This document shows, in pieces, positions 1-7,251 of a DNA stretch of 64,000 nt. Position 1 is the first letter of the stretch; each line of letters opens with the position of its first letter. A program made the translations under genes and the position numbers. Below the pieces are notes generated by a model. The model was given only the letters and a program-made list of their open reading frames with translations. It was not told the origin of the DNA and did not search any database. Origin of the DNA: Burkholderiaceae bacterium (GTDB taxonomy: Bacteria; Pseudomonadota; Gammaproteobacteria; Burkholderiales; Burkholderiaceae); NCBI GenBank assembly GCA_947450605.1, contig CANFWB010000002.1, positions 21,564 through 85,563 on the forward strand, written 5' to 3'.

Positions 1-1182
1 ATTTCAAAAGAATCAACTGAAGTCTGGGTATTTCATATTCATCATGGCCTACAAAAGCCTGCCGATCAGTGGCTCGAGTTTTGTGAGAAGCTTGCTAAAA
101 AATATCACACTCAGTTTGATTTTCGCCTTCTACACTTTGCCGATCAATCTCAAGGAAATATTGAGGCAAGAGCAAGGGCAGAGCGCTACGATGCCTTGAC
201 CGAACTATGCATTGAGCATGGCGTTGAGGTCTTGCTGTTGGCGCACCATCAGAATGACCAGGCCGAAACTATCCTGCTACAACTTCTGCGGGGTTCTGGT
301 GTGGCTGGTCTTGCGGGTATGCCAGAGCAACGCATCAATACGGCTGATGGTCGTTCAATTACGCTGTGGCGCCCATTGTTAAATCAAAGTAGGGCGGATC
401 TTGAGGCATATGCCAAGAAATTTAAGCTCAAGTGGGTAGAAGACCCCAGCAATCAAAACACGCGCTATCGGCGCAATGCCATTCGCAAAGAGATTATCCC
501 TAGATTGGAAAAGATTCAGCCCGGAGCCATATCCAATTTAGCCCGTAGCGCGGACTTGCTCGCTCAATCGCAATTGCTTCTTGATCGTTTGGCAATGTTA
601 GATGGTAAAGACATTATTCTGGGCCCCACCTTAAAACTAAAGCCATTGTTGGCGCTGGCCAAGTTGGATAAACCTGCAGCCAATAATTTAATGCGATATT
701 GGTTGAGGATGAGTAACTTAGCAATGCCCTCCCAAGAGCGACTGGAGTCTTGGTGGAAGGATCTGATATCGGTAAAGCAAGATTCGAGTTTGGAATGGCA
801 ACATGACGAGGTCAGTATTCGTCTCTGGCGTGGTGTCTTGCAAGTGGCCAATCCTGCATCTGGCAATTGGGTTTTTAGGAGCATCCCTGCTCGTAGCAAG
901 TTGCTCGGATTGCCAGAAGCCATGGTAAGTGAAGCCCAGCAGCGTGGCTCAGTCGAGTATAGGCAGCGTCAAGGGGCAGAAAAGATTCAAATCAAACCCA
1001 ATACACCCCGCAAAACTCTAAAGAACCTGTTTCAGGAGTCTGATGTGCCGCCCTGGGAGCGACAGGCACCACTGCTCTATATCAACGACGAGCTTATCGC
1101 GGTGGCAGGCGTAGGGCTGAGTTATCCGCATTTGGTGCCCATTGGTAAGCGAGTCCTTCCCGAGTGGTCTGAGAAGCTATAG
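1..1182 (+). CDS. tilS: tRNA(Ile)-lysidine synthase, 5' end outside window
   Basis: TilS attaches lysine to cytidine 34 of the AUA-reading tRNA-Ile so that the anticodon decodes isoleucine; it acts in the cytoplasm with ATP. The reading frame is open from base 1, so the start and the N-terminal PP-loop motif (SGGxDS) lie upstream. Visible family motifs are HIHHGLQ near the window edge, EARARAERYDAL and AHHQNDQAETILLQLLRGSG, then the RNRNAIR-like stretch RRNAIRKEIIPRL. The C-terminal part carries the usual poorly conserved TilS domain ending in the GDRFxP-like region. lysC follows 84 bases downstream, a common pairing in related bacteria. A GTG/TTG start at 196 would remove conserved sequence, so this is a truncated-by-window gene and not a short one. 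Confidence 0.93.
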   Translation: MSKESTEVWVFHIHHGLQKPADQWLEFCEKLAKKYHTQFDFRLLHFADQSQGNIEARARAERYDALTELCIEHGVEVLLLAHHQNDQAETILLQLLRGSGVAGLAGMPEQRINTADGRSITLWRPLLNQSRADLEAYAKKFKLKWVEDPSNQNTRYRRNAIRKEIIPRLEKIQPGAISNLARSADLLAQSQLLLDRLAMLDGKDIILGPTLKLKPLLALAKLDKPAANNLMRYWLRMSNLAMPSQERLESWWKDLISVKQDSSLEWQHDEVSIRLWRGVLQVANPASGNWVFRSIPARSKLLGLPEAMVSEAQQRGSVEYRQRQGAEKIQIKPNTPRKTLKNLFQESDVPPWERQAPLLYINDELIAVAGVGLSYPHLVPIGKRVLPEWSEKL

Positions 1183-1266
1183 TGCAGGGATAAAACCCTG
1201 TAAAATAAGCCCCTTTTAGACCCCAGGGAATTAGTTTCCCTGTTAATAGACAATACGACGGTTTTT

Positions 1267-2517
1267 ATGGCTCTTATCGTTCATAAGTATGGTGGCACCT
1301 CAATGGGCTCAGTTGAGCGCATTCAGAATGTTGCTAAACGCGTTGCCAAGTGGATGCGCGCTGGCCACCAGGTGGTAGTTGTGCCTTCGGCCATGTCCGG
1401 CGAGACCAATCGCTTGCTAGGTTTGGCAAAAGACATTAATCCTGATGCAAATCCCCGTGAGTTGGATCAAATTGCCTCAACAGGTGAGCAGGTGAGCTCT
1501 GGCCTCTTAGCCTTGGCATTGCTGCGCGAAGGTGTAGATGCTGTGAGTTACGCTGGTTGGCAGGTAACGGTTCATACGGACTCCTCCTTTACCAAGGCCC
1601 GTATCAAGAGTATTGACGATCAGAAAATTCTTGCTGATCTGAATGCGGGTCGTGCTGTAGTGGTTACTGGCTTTCAAGGCGTTGACCCAAACGGCAATAT
1701 CACTACCTTAGGTCGTGGTGGCTCTGATACCTCGGCTGTTGCAATGGCTGCAGCCCTAAAAGCTGATGAGTGCCTTATTTACACAGACGTTGATGGTGTT
1801 TATACGACCGATCCCCGTGTCTGCGAAGATGCGCGTCGTCTAGACAAGATTACCTTTGAAGAGATGTTAGAGATGGCAAGTCTAGGCTCGAAGGTTCTCC
1901 AGATTCGTTCGGTGGAGTTTGCTGGTAAGTACAAAGTTAAAACCCGTGTTCTGTCTTCGCTGACAGATCCATTGATGCCCCTTGATCTAGAGATGAAGTC
2001 GGGCACCTTGATTACATTTGAAGAGGACAGCACTATGGAAGCCGCAGTTATTTCCGGCATCGCCTTTGCGCGTGATGAGGCAAAAATTACCGTTCTGGGG
2101 GTTCCTGACCGCCCAGGTATCGCTTATCAAATTCTGGGTCCGATTGCGGATGCGAATATTGATGTCGATATCATTATTCAAAACCAGTCTTTTGAAGGTA
2201 AGACAGACTTTACTTTTACAGTCCCTCGTGCTGACTATCAAAAGGCATTGGACTTGCTCAAGAATAATGTCCAAGCCCACATCGAAGCTAAAGAAATTAC
2301 TGGTGATCCAAAGGTTTCCAAGGTATCCGTGGTTGGTGTTGGAATGCGCTCACATGTTGGGGTTGCCAGCAAGATGTTCCGCACCTTATCGGAGGAGGGT
2401 ATTAATATCCTCATGATCTCTACTAGCGAAATCAAGATTTCTGTTGTGATTGATGAAAAGTATATGGAGTTGGCTGTACGAGCCCTCCATAAGGCTTTTG
2501 AGCTCGATCAAAAGTAA
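1267..2517 (+). CDS. lysC: aspartate kinase
   Basis: Aspartokinase phosphorylates aspartate, the first step to lysine, threonine and methionine. The 416-residue protein has the N-terminal kinase motif KYGGTSMGS (residues 7-15), the substrate/ATP segment TTLGRGGSDTSAVA near 160, and two C-terminal ACT domains (from about 265 and 345) that usually confer feedback control. Length matches the monofunctional lysine-sensitive class. The 84-base leader after tilS contains a 7-bp hairpin (1224-1230 with 1236-1242) without a run of T, so it may be a weak attenuating or processing structure. A Met start with a weak upstream Shine-Dalgarno sequence is chosen because KYGGTS must sit within the first 15 residues. 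Confidence 0.96.
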   Translation: MALIVHKYGGTSMGSVERIQNVAKRVAKWMRAGHQVVVVPSAMSGETNRLLGLAKDINPDANPRELDQIASTGEQVSSGLLALALLREGVDAVSYAGWQVTVHTDSSFTKARIKSIDDQKILADLNAGRAVVVTGFQGVDPNGNITTLGRGGSDTSAVAMAAALKADECLIYTDVDGVYTTDPRVCEDARRLDKITFEEMLEMASLGSKVLQIRSVEFAGKYKVKTRVLSSLTDPLMPLDLEMKSGTLITFEEDSTMEAAVISGIAFARDEAKITVLGVPDRPGIAYQILGPIADANIDVDIIIQNQSFEGKTDFTFTVPRADYQKALDLLKNNVQAHIEAKEITGDPKVSKVSVVGVGMRSHVGVASKMFRTLSEEGINILMISTSEIKISVVIDEKYMELAVRALHKAFELDQK

Positions 2518-2553
2518 GAATTGCTGTCAAACGCTGTAAAACCGTAGTAAAAC

Positions 2554-2585
2554 CCCACGGTCAACGGAATCCGTTAAACTGTGGG
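2554..2585 (+). other. nested hairpin between lysC and tRNA-Ser
   Basis: CCCACGGT (2554-2561) can pair with ACTGTGGG (2578-2585), one G-T pair included, and AACGG/CCGTT pair inside it. No T run follows, so it is not a standard terminator. It may protect or end the lysC transcript or be part of processing of the downstream tRNA. Confidence 0.35.
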
Positions 2586-2606
2586 CGTTGTAATGGCATT
2601 AAGCAT

Positions 2607-2701
2607 GGAGACGTGGCCGAGCTGGTCGAAGGCACTCCCCTGCTAAGGGAGCATCGGGGCTAAAACTCTGATCGGAGGTTCGAATCCTCTCGTCTCCGCC
2701 A
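2607..2701 (+). tRNA. serX-like: tRNA-Ser(GCU)
   Basis: A type II tRNA with acceptor arms GGAGACG (2607-2613) and CGTCTCC (2691-2697), discriminator G and encoded CCA (2699-2701). The anticodon loop CTGCTAA gives anticodon GCT, reading AGC/AGU serine codons. The long variable arm and GGTTCGAATCC T-loop are present. The gene symbol is only descriptive; numbering varies between species. Confidence 0.97.
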
Positions 2702-2746
2702 AAATCCTTGTGATTTAATTTGCTTGAGCCCTTACGACATATAACT

Positions 2747-2770
2747 AAGCCCCTTAACCGGGGCTTTTTT
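2747..2770 (+). terminator. intrinsic terminator after tRNA-Ser
   Basis: AAGCCCC (2747-2753), six-base loop, GGGGCTT (2760-2766), followed by a run of T. It ends the lysC/tRNA-Ser transcription unit. Confidence 0.85.
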
Positions 2771-2895
2771 ATTATCTATCGCAGATTTAACTCTCCACAT
2801 CTACGATCAATAGCCTGTTTTTTCGGCCATCACATAAGCCATTTAAAACATCGTTTTGATGGAATTCTCACAATTATGAAATTTTAATAATATTG

Positions 2896-2925
2896 TTCAC
2901 AACTTCACAACTTCTGTGATATAGT
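2896..2925 (+). promoter_or_regulatory. candidate sigma-70 promoter for the 59-residue HTH gene
   Basis: TTCACA (2896-2901) and TATAGT (2920-2925) are separated by 18 bases and lie just upstream of a strong Shine-Dalgarno sequence AGGAGGT (2934-2940). The spacer contains a tandem repeat of TCACAACT, which could be an operator for the small HTH protein itself (inference). Confidence 0.5.
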
Positions 2926-2943
2926 ATTTTTACAGGAGGTGGA

Positions 2944-3123
2944 ATGAGAAAAGCGATACCAAAAACACATCAAGCTTTAGATTGGATAGGGAAGGGGATG
3001 ACTGCAGCTCAAGCTGCCAGGAAGATGGAGATATCAGAATCTAGCGTCTATGCCGCTCTTAGAAAAACAAGGGCAAAAGATTTAGGTTGTTGTCCAACGT
3101 GTGGTCACAAAATAAGGAAATAA
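2944..3123 (+). CDS. 59-residue HTH / zinc-ribbon protein, unknown function
   Basis: This short gene is supported by an excellent Shine-Dalgarno sequence four bases upstream, a candidate promoter and a stop only one base before the next start. Translation begins MRKAIPKTHQALDWI. Residues about 20-43 (MTAAQAARKMEISESSVYAAL) have the pattern of a helix-turn-helix as found in small phage and plasmid regulators. The C-terminus has CCPTCGHK, a half zinc-ribbon with one extra Cys and a His, so two chains or one chain may bind a metal. I do not recognise a named family. It is cotranscribed with the secreted protein downstream. The likely job is local DNA binding, perhaps autoregulation; this is inference. 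Confidence 0.65.
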   Translation: MRKAIPKTHQALDWIGKGMTAAQAARKMEISESSVYAALRKTRAKDLGCCPTCGHKIRK

Positions 3124-3124
3124 G

Positions 3125-3421
3125 ATGAAAAAAACTCTGCTAGCAATTGCCTCAATTTCCGTAGCTGCATTCGCCTATGCAAATACCTCATCAGACTCTT
3201 CGGAGTTGGTGAGTCAGCAATGCAAAATTTCAGCTGAAGCAGTTTCCACATTAAAGGGCTTGCGATATGGCAATACCTCCATCCGAAAGGATGTGGCAGG
3301 ATTGATTAATTCAAATTTAAAAGTACAAGAGAACAAAGACGACGCTCAAGTGACCTTAAACCGTATGGTTGATGATCAGGTCAATACTGTTTCTGGTTTA
3401 GAGGCAAAGTATTGCTCTTAA
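3125..3421 (+). CDS. small secreted protein, unknown function
   Basis: A 98-residue protein with a clear Sec signal peptide (MKKTLLAIASISVAAFAYA, cleavage near residue 19). The mature part is about 79 residues, hydrophilic and probably helical, with two cysteines (one near the start at QQCKIS, one two residues from the end at KYCS) that could form a disulfide in the periplasm. It starts one base after the stop of the HTH gene, so the two are translationally coupled. No family was recognised. The function is unknown; a small periplasmic binding or stress protein is possible. Confidence 0.75.
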   Translation: MKKTLLAIASISVAAFAYANTSSDSSELVSQQCKISAEAVSTLKGLRYGNTSIRKDVAGLINSNLKVQENKDDAQVTLNRMVDDQVNTVSGLEAKYCS

Positions 3422-3456
3422 ATTGATGAAGTGAGATTAAGGTTGTGGGTAAATTA

Positions 3457-3486
3457 TCAAGAGGAGTCAATGATGGCTCCTCTTGA
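3457..3486. terminator. hairpin between convergent genes
   Basis: TCAAGAGGAG (3457-3466) and CTCCTCTTGA (3477-3486) form a perfect 10-bp stem with a 10-base loop. It lacks a strong T run on either strand, so it is a plausible but unproven bidirectional transcript end. It lies directly before the stop of the minus-strand hydrolase. Confidence 0.45.
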
Positions 3487-3491
3487 GCGTG

Positions 3492-4583
3492 CTATTGAAG
3501 TTTTAGTAAGAAGTCTTTAATGGCTTTATTTTGAAACTCATTTTCTTCTGTAGTTGCGCCAGCGCCTGAAAGATGCCCCATGGGAAGGCGATCATTGATG
3601 GCCAGATACTTGGCTCCGGGAATTAATTTTGCAGACAGTTTTGCATCCGACTCGGGGTTTAATAAGTCACCGGTACCAGCAAGAATGAGAGTTCTTGCCT
3701 TGATGGATTTCAGGGCGGCGCTAGTGTCGCCACTAAAACCTTGGGTTTGCCCTACATCATGACGGTCATAGGCGTAAGACTGCCAGATCCAATCATTAGC
3801 ATCCATTCTCTTCCATCCAGCATCTTGTACTTTTTTAAGATACTCAATCTCGGCTTCGGACGTCGCGTTAAGTCGCTCTTGATATGCTGGTGTTCTCACA
3901 ATGACACCACTGAGCCAGCCGGACCATAGGCGCATTCCTTGTTCAACAGGCTTGTCATATTTTCCACCTTGGTAACCAGGGTCTGTCATGATGCTCTGGC
4001 GCAACATCTCAAGAACACCAGTTGTCCATGCATTGGTTTTTGCAAGCGGAATGATGGGGATAATTGCTTGCATTGAGTTTGGGTAGGAGACTGCCCATTG
4101 CAAAGCTTGCATGCCGCCCATGGATGCCCCAACCACGGCAACTAGTTTCCTGATCCCGAAGTGATCCGTAATAAGGCGATATTGGCTGTTCACCATATCG
4201 CGCATATTAAATTGGGGAAACTGAATATTGGGCTGCAATTTGCTATTCGATGGAGAGGTGGTCAAGCCATTGCCGATAGCATCAGTACAAATAACAAAAT
4301 ATTTATTCGTATCGAGCGCCTTGCCTGGCCCAATGAGGTAATCAATCCGATGGTGATTTCCGCCAATTGCAGTAACCATGAGTATGGCATTGCTTTTGTC
4401 AGCATTTAAGGCGCCTTGTGTTGTGTAAGAGAGCTCAAAATCTTTGATCACCGATCCATTTTCAAGGGCAAAATTACCCTCTGCATACATTTGATGTGGC
4501 GGATCAGTGGGCTTATGCGCCAATGAGTTGCCCGTTAGCAATGCGAGGGTCAGCAGTAGCCCGTTCATAATGGTGCGATGCAT
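3492..4583 (-). CDS. secreted alpha/beta-fold hydrolase, MetX-like
   Basis: A 363-residue alpha/beta hydrolase related in layout to homoserine O-acetyltransferases (MetX). The N-terminus (MHRTIMNGLLLTLALLTGNSLA) is a signal peptide, so unlike MetX it should act in the periplasm or outside. The nucleophile elbow is GASMGGMQ with Ser at about 154; the acid is probably the Asp in LAGTGDLLNPESD and the His lies in PMGHLSGAG. The segment YFVICTDAIGNGLTTSP matches the MetX fold. A good Shine-Dalgarno sequence (AAGGAG) precedes the ATG. It has a paralogue at 16115-17182. The substrate is unknown; an ester or thioester outside the cytoplasm is likely. Confidence 0.85.
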   Translation of the reverse strand: MHRTIMNGLLLTLALLTGNSLAHKPTDPPHQMYAEGNFALENGSVIKDFELSYTTQGALNADKSNAILMVTAIGGNHHRIDYLIGPGKALDTNKYFVICTDAIGNGLTTSPSNSKLQPNIQFPQFNMRDMVNSQYRLITDHFGIRKLVAVVGASMGGMQALQWAVSYPNSMQAIIPIIPLAKTNAWTTGVLEMLRQSIMTDPGYQGGKYDKPVEQGMRLWSGWLSGVIVRTPAYQERLNATSEAEIEYLKKVQDAGWKRMDANDWIWQSYAYDRHDVGQTQGFSGDTSAALKSIKARTLILAGTGDLLNPESDAKLSAKLIPGAKYLAINDRLPMGHLSGAGATTEENEFQNKAIKDFLLKLQ

Positions 4584-4630
4584 TATTGTCTCCTTTTTAT
4601 TATTCGATACTTATAACAGGAATTTTTCAG

Positions 4631-5071
4631 TTGACCCATTCATTTGAATGTCCAGATTGCGGCAATTCCAGGGGGATGCTTGGAGAGTGTCGCCAGTGCG
4701 GCACCGAAGTACTCCCATTGCCTCACAGTGATACGGTGGTATTGAATTTAAAGTTCGACAGCCCCAGTGCGGAAGAAGCTTTGGATCGACTGACGATTGG
4801 GCTGCGCCGAGCATCAGAAATCGGCATTAAGGCGATGATCTTGATCCATGGCTATGGAGCTAGCGGCGAGGGTGGAAAAATTAAATGGGCTGTACATGAC
4901 GCCCTTGAAAATAATTATTTCTCAGACCGGGTTGATGAATACCACTTTGGCGAGCTGACGGCTTTTGGAAGTGATGCCTATCACGCCCTTTTAAGAAGAA
5001 GGCCTGGTCTGAAGGCCTATCTCAAGCACTTTAAGGAGGGTAATGCAGGAATGACGGTATTAATACTGTGA
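4631..5071 (+). CDS. zinc-finger Smr-domain protein
   Basis: About 146 residues. Residues near 7-25 hold a four-cysteine zinc finger (CPDCG and CRQCG), and the rest is a small MutS-related (Smr) domain: LNLKFDSPSAEEALDRL followed by the hallmark loop LIHGYGASGEGGKIK, matching HGxGxG. Smr domains bind or nick nucleic acid and are linked to ribosome rescue and recombination; which applies here is unknown. The frame is open from a TTG at 4586, but the first Cys motif is retained from a TTG at 4631, which has AGG ten bases upstream, so I chose 4631. Both starts are non-ATG and uncertain. The gene is divergent from the secreted hydrolase. Confidence 0.75.
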   Translation: MTHSFECPDCGNSRGMLGECRQCGTEVLPLPHSDTVVLNLKFDSPSAEEALDRLTIGLRRASEIGIKAMILIHGYGASGEGGKIKWAVHDALENNYFSDRVDEYHFGELTAFGSDAYHALLRRRPGLKAYLKHFKEGNAGMTVLIL

Positions 5072-5135
5072 TCTTGCAGCAGAATTGCTTAGAATGGTCA
5101 TGAGGAAATCAATTTCGCAATAGCAAGGAATCATC

Positions 5136-5471
5136 ATGACGGCCAAAAAATCGACCAGCACACACGAAGAAGTCCAGATTAATTCTGAGCAGCTCATTGG
5201 TGATTTCAAGGCGTTGATGGCTGATGCAGAAGCTCTCATCACTGCAACAGCCGGTCATGAGGATGGGCCTCTCAGCACTATTCGCTCTAAGGCGCTTGAT
5301 ACGCTTAGCAATGCTAAAGAAAGCCTCTCATCTATTGAGGGCACTTTGACTGAAAAGGCTAAAGTGGTTGCAGAGGGCGCTGACGAATTTGTGCACCGCA
5401 ATCCTTGGGAGGCAGTAGGAGTTGCTGCTGGGCTGGGTTTACTCCTTGGCCTTTTCATTCGTCGTCGCTAG
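5136..5471 (+). CDS. DUF883 (ElaB/YqjD-type) membrane-anchored protein
   Basis: A 111-residue protein with a long charged amphipathic region (residues 15-85) and a single C-terminal membrane helix ending in the positive tail FIRRR, preceded by the family signature HRNPWEAVGVAAGLGLLLG. Members of this family (E. coli ElaB, YqjD) are tail-anchored inner-membrane proteins; YqjD binds ribosomes in stationary phase. Six bases separate it from the yqjE-like gene and the order matches the E. coli yqjD-yqjE-yqjK operon. A similar stationary-phase role is inferred from the family. Confidence 0.9.
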   Translation: MTAKKSTSTHEEVQINSEQLIGDFKALMADAEALITATAGHEDGPLSTIRSKALDTLSNAKESLSSIEGTLTEKAKVVAEGADEFVHRNPWEAVGVAAGLGLLLGLFIRRR

Positions 5472-5477
5472 GCGCCC

Positions 5478-5849
5478 ATGTCACAAGAAAATCTTTTGTC
5501 TTCCCTAAAGAATCTGGTCTCTACTGGTGCCTCCATTGTGCAGACGCGCTTAGAGTTGATTTCAACTGATGTACAAATTGCACGGTCTAAGTTTCTGAGT
5601 CTTCTCATAATGGTGATCTTCACCTTATTTTTCTTATTCTTCGGCTTGGTAATGTTGGCCTTACTGATTGTGATTTATAGCTGGGAGAGTGACCGTATGT
5701 TGGCTCTGAGCTTGCTCACTAGTAGCTTCTTGGTCGTTGGCTTCATTCTGGCGCTAGTGGTTTTACGCTCCCTAAAGACCATGCCGAAATTATTCGAAGC
5801 AACTATCGCTGAGTTGGCTAAAGATCGCCAGGAGCTGGCGAAGCGATGA
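5478..5849 (+). CDS. yqjE: YqjE-family (holin-like) membrane protein
   Basis: A 123-residue protein with an N-terminal amphipathic segment (LLSSLKNLVSTGASIVQTRLELISTD typical of YqjE, residues 5-30) and two membrane helices (about 38-65 and 75-97). It belongs to the phage holin / YqjE family, usually an inner-membrane partner of DUF883 proteins. Its last four bases overlap the next start (ATGA), indicating translational coupling. The biochemical role is not known. Confidence 0.87.
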   Translation: MSQENLLSSLKNLVSTGASIVQTRLELISTDVQIARSKFLSLLIMVIFTLFFLFFGLVMLALLIVIYSWESDRMLALSLLTSSFLVVGFILALVVLRSLKTMPKLFEATIAELAKDRQELAKR

Positions 5850-6127
5850 GTCTCAAGCTAGCTGATCTACAGGCCAGACAAAGGCTATTGCAAGAGCGTG
5901 CAGCACAAGAGCGTGCTGATTTTGCTCTGCATTTTCAGCCTCTTGAAAAGCCGCTATCTTGGGCCGATAAAGGCATTGACGCTTTTAATTTTGTGAAGAG
6001 CAGTCCGATCTTGTGGACTAGTGCATTCGCTGTGCTGGCCCACTACAAACCTAAATTAGCCAGTAAAGTGCTGGCAGTGGGTTGGGGCACTATGAAGATG
6101 CTCAAAAGTGCAAAGAATCTGCTGTAA
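5846..6127 (+). CDS. yqjK: YqjK-family protein
   Basis: A 93-residue basic protein, third gene of the yqjD-yqjE-yqjK type operon. The N-terminal third is a charged helix (RQRLLQERAAQERADFALHF) and the middle has one weak membrane segment (SPILWTSAFAVLAHY). Low sequence conservation is usual in this family, so the assignment rests mainly on gene order and size. It overlaps yqjE by four bases. A nine-base gap separates its stop from the convergent apt stop, and no clear terminator is visible. Confidence 0.75.
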   Translation: MSLKLADLQARQRLLQERAAQERADFALHFQPLEKPLSWADKGIDAFNFVKSSPILWTSAFAVLAHYKPKLASKVLAVGWGTMKMLKSAKNLL

Positions 6128-6136
6128 CAGATCTGC

Positions 6137-6655
6137 CTAGGCTATTAAGACTGTTTTATTGGCAATTCCTTTTTGACCGAGGATCTCGCCCCCATTCAAG
6201 CCGTTAATCTCTAGCAACGTTAATGCCCCAGCAACTTGAAAACCCGCTTTTTTAAGTAGCTGGTTGGCTGCAATGATAGTACCGCCTGTGGCTAAAACAT
6301 CATCGACTATCAATACTCGCGCCCCTTGAGGTAGTGTGGATTGCTGTATCTCGAGAGAGTCTGAGCCGTACTCTAGGCCATAGGATTCACGATGGCTTGC
6401 CAGGGGTAGCTTATTGGGTTTTCGGGCTAATGCGAGGCCTTTATGTGCCTGATGTGCCAGAGCTGTGCCAAAGATAAACCCACGTGATTCGATGCCTAAA
6501 ATATGGCTATAGTCGAACTGCTGGGCCAGGGCCTCAAGTTGTAAGATAGCCTCTTTAAAAGCGGCGGGATTGGCCAAAAGAGGCGAGATATCCCTAAAGA
6601 GGATTCCTGCCTTAGGAAAGTCTGGTACTCCGGGTAGATAATCTAATAAATTCAT
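6137..6655 (-). CDS. apt: adenine phosphoribosyltransferase
   Basis: Apt converts adenine and PRPP to AMP (purine salvage, cytoplasm). The 172-residue protein has the family start DYLPGVPDFPKAGILFRDISPLL, the segment ILGIESRGFIFG and the PRPP-binding loop VLIVDDVLATGGT. The ATG at 6655 is chosen because it gives the usual Apt length; upstream in-frame codons add seven non-conserved residues. It faces a nucleosidase whose likely ATG is only 11 bases away, so each gene's promoter must lie inside the other's coding region or the upstream starts are used. The pairing makes sense: the nucleosidase releases adenine and Apt recycles it. Confidence 0.94.
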   Translation of the reverse strand: MNLLDYLPGVPDFPKAGILFRDISPLLANPAAFKEAILQLEALAQQFDYSHILGIESRGFIFGTALAHQAHKGLALARKPNKLPLASHRESYGLEYGSDSLEIQQSTLPQGARVLIVDDVLATGGTIIAANQLLKKAGFQVAGALTLLEINGLNGGEILGQKGIANKTVLIA

Positions 6656-6666
6656 TATTGGCACAC

Positions 6667-7230
6667 ATGAAAACACAAGTACTGATTATTACCGCATTAG
6701 AGTCTGAGCTGGATAAAAGCAGGTTACCAGCTGGAATCGATATCGTGTATTCGGGAGTTGGCAAGATCAACGCGACGGCAGCCTGCATTCAGGCGATTCA
6801 CGAATTTGAGCCTCAACGGATTGTGAACTTTGGCACTGTCGGAAAAATTAATCCTGCTCTGCAGGGTTTATTGGGAATTGGCAAAGTTATCCAGCGGGAC
6901 ATGATGACGGCACCCTTAGCGCCTAGAGGGCAAACCCCTTTTTGCCCTAAACCTTCAGAGTACCTCTCCTTGGGTGGAGAACATATCTGCGGGACTGGTG
7001 ATAGCTTTGTCACTGCGCATGATCCCTGGCTAGCCTCTCAAGGCATTGACGTAGTGGATATGGAGTTATTTGCGATCGCCAATATTGCCTATCAGTTCAA
7101 TATTCCGTGGCAATCATTTAAATACGTAACTGATGATGCTAATGCAGACTCTGGAAATGAGTGGAAGCATCGTGTCAATCATGGTCAAGAGCTCTACCTG
7201 GAAAAACTCAAAGAGTTAATGAGCGCCTAA
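6667..7230 (+). CDS. nucleosidase of the MTA/SAH nucleosidase-phosphorylase superfamily
   Basis: A 187-residue member of the PNP/UDP superfamily. Visible features are the N-terminal strand QVLIITALESEL, the glycine-rich NFGTVGKINPAL, the substrate motif VVDMELFAIANIA (the Glu that contacts ribose 2'-OH in MTA nucleosidases) and the catalytic-region sequence KYVTDDAN. Those features point to hydrolysis of 5'-methylthioadenosine or S-adenosylhomocysteine to free adenine. It is shorter than E. coli Pfs (232), so the substrate could differ. ATG at 6667 is preferred to TTG at 6658. The divergent neighbour apt would salvage the released adenine. Confidence 0.83.
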   Translation: MKTQVLIITALESELDKSRLPAGIDIVYSGVGKINATAACIQAIHEFEPQRIVNFGTVGKINPALQGLLGIGKVIQRDMMTAPLAPRGQTPFCPKPSEYLSLGGEHICGTGDSFVTAHDPWLASQGIDVVDMELFAIANIAYQFNIPWQSFKYVTDDANADSGNEWKHRVNHGQELYLEKLKELMSA

Positions 7231-7251
7231 ATACGGCCTATTGATTACACG

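Noticed and set aside
1800-2435. Several antisense and shifted frames inside lysC
   Set aside because: They are shadows of the aspartokinase frame without ribosome sites or family motifs.
2607-3421. Integration site of a mobile element at tRNA-Ser
   Set aside because: No integrase and no repeat of the tRNA 3' end was seen in the following sequence.
3492-4583. Homoserine O-acetyltransferase MetX
   Set aside because: The protein carries a signal peptide and MetX is cytoplasmic; only the fold is shared.
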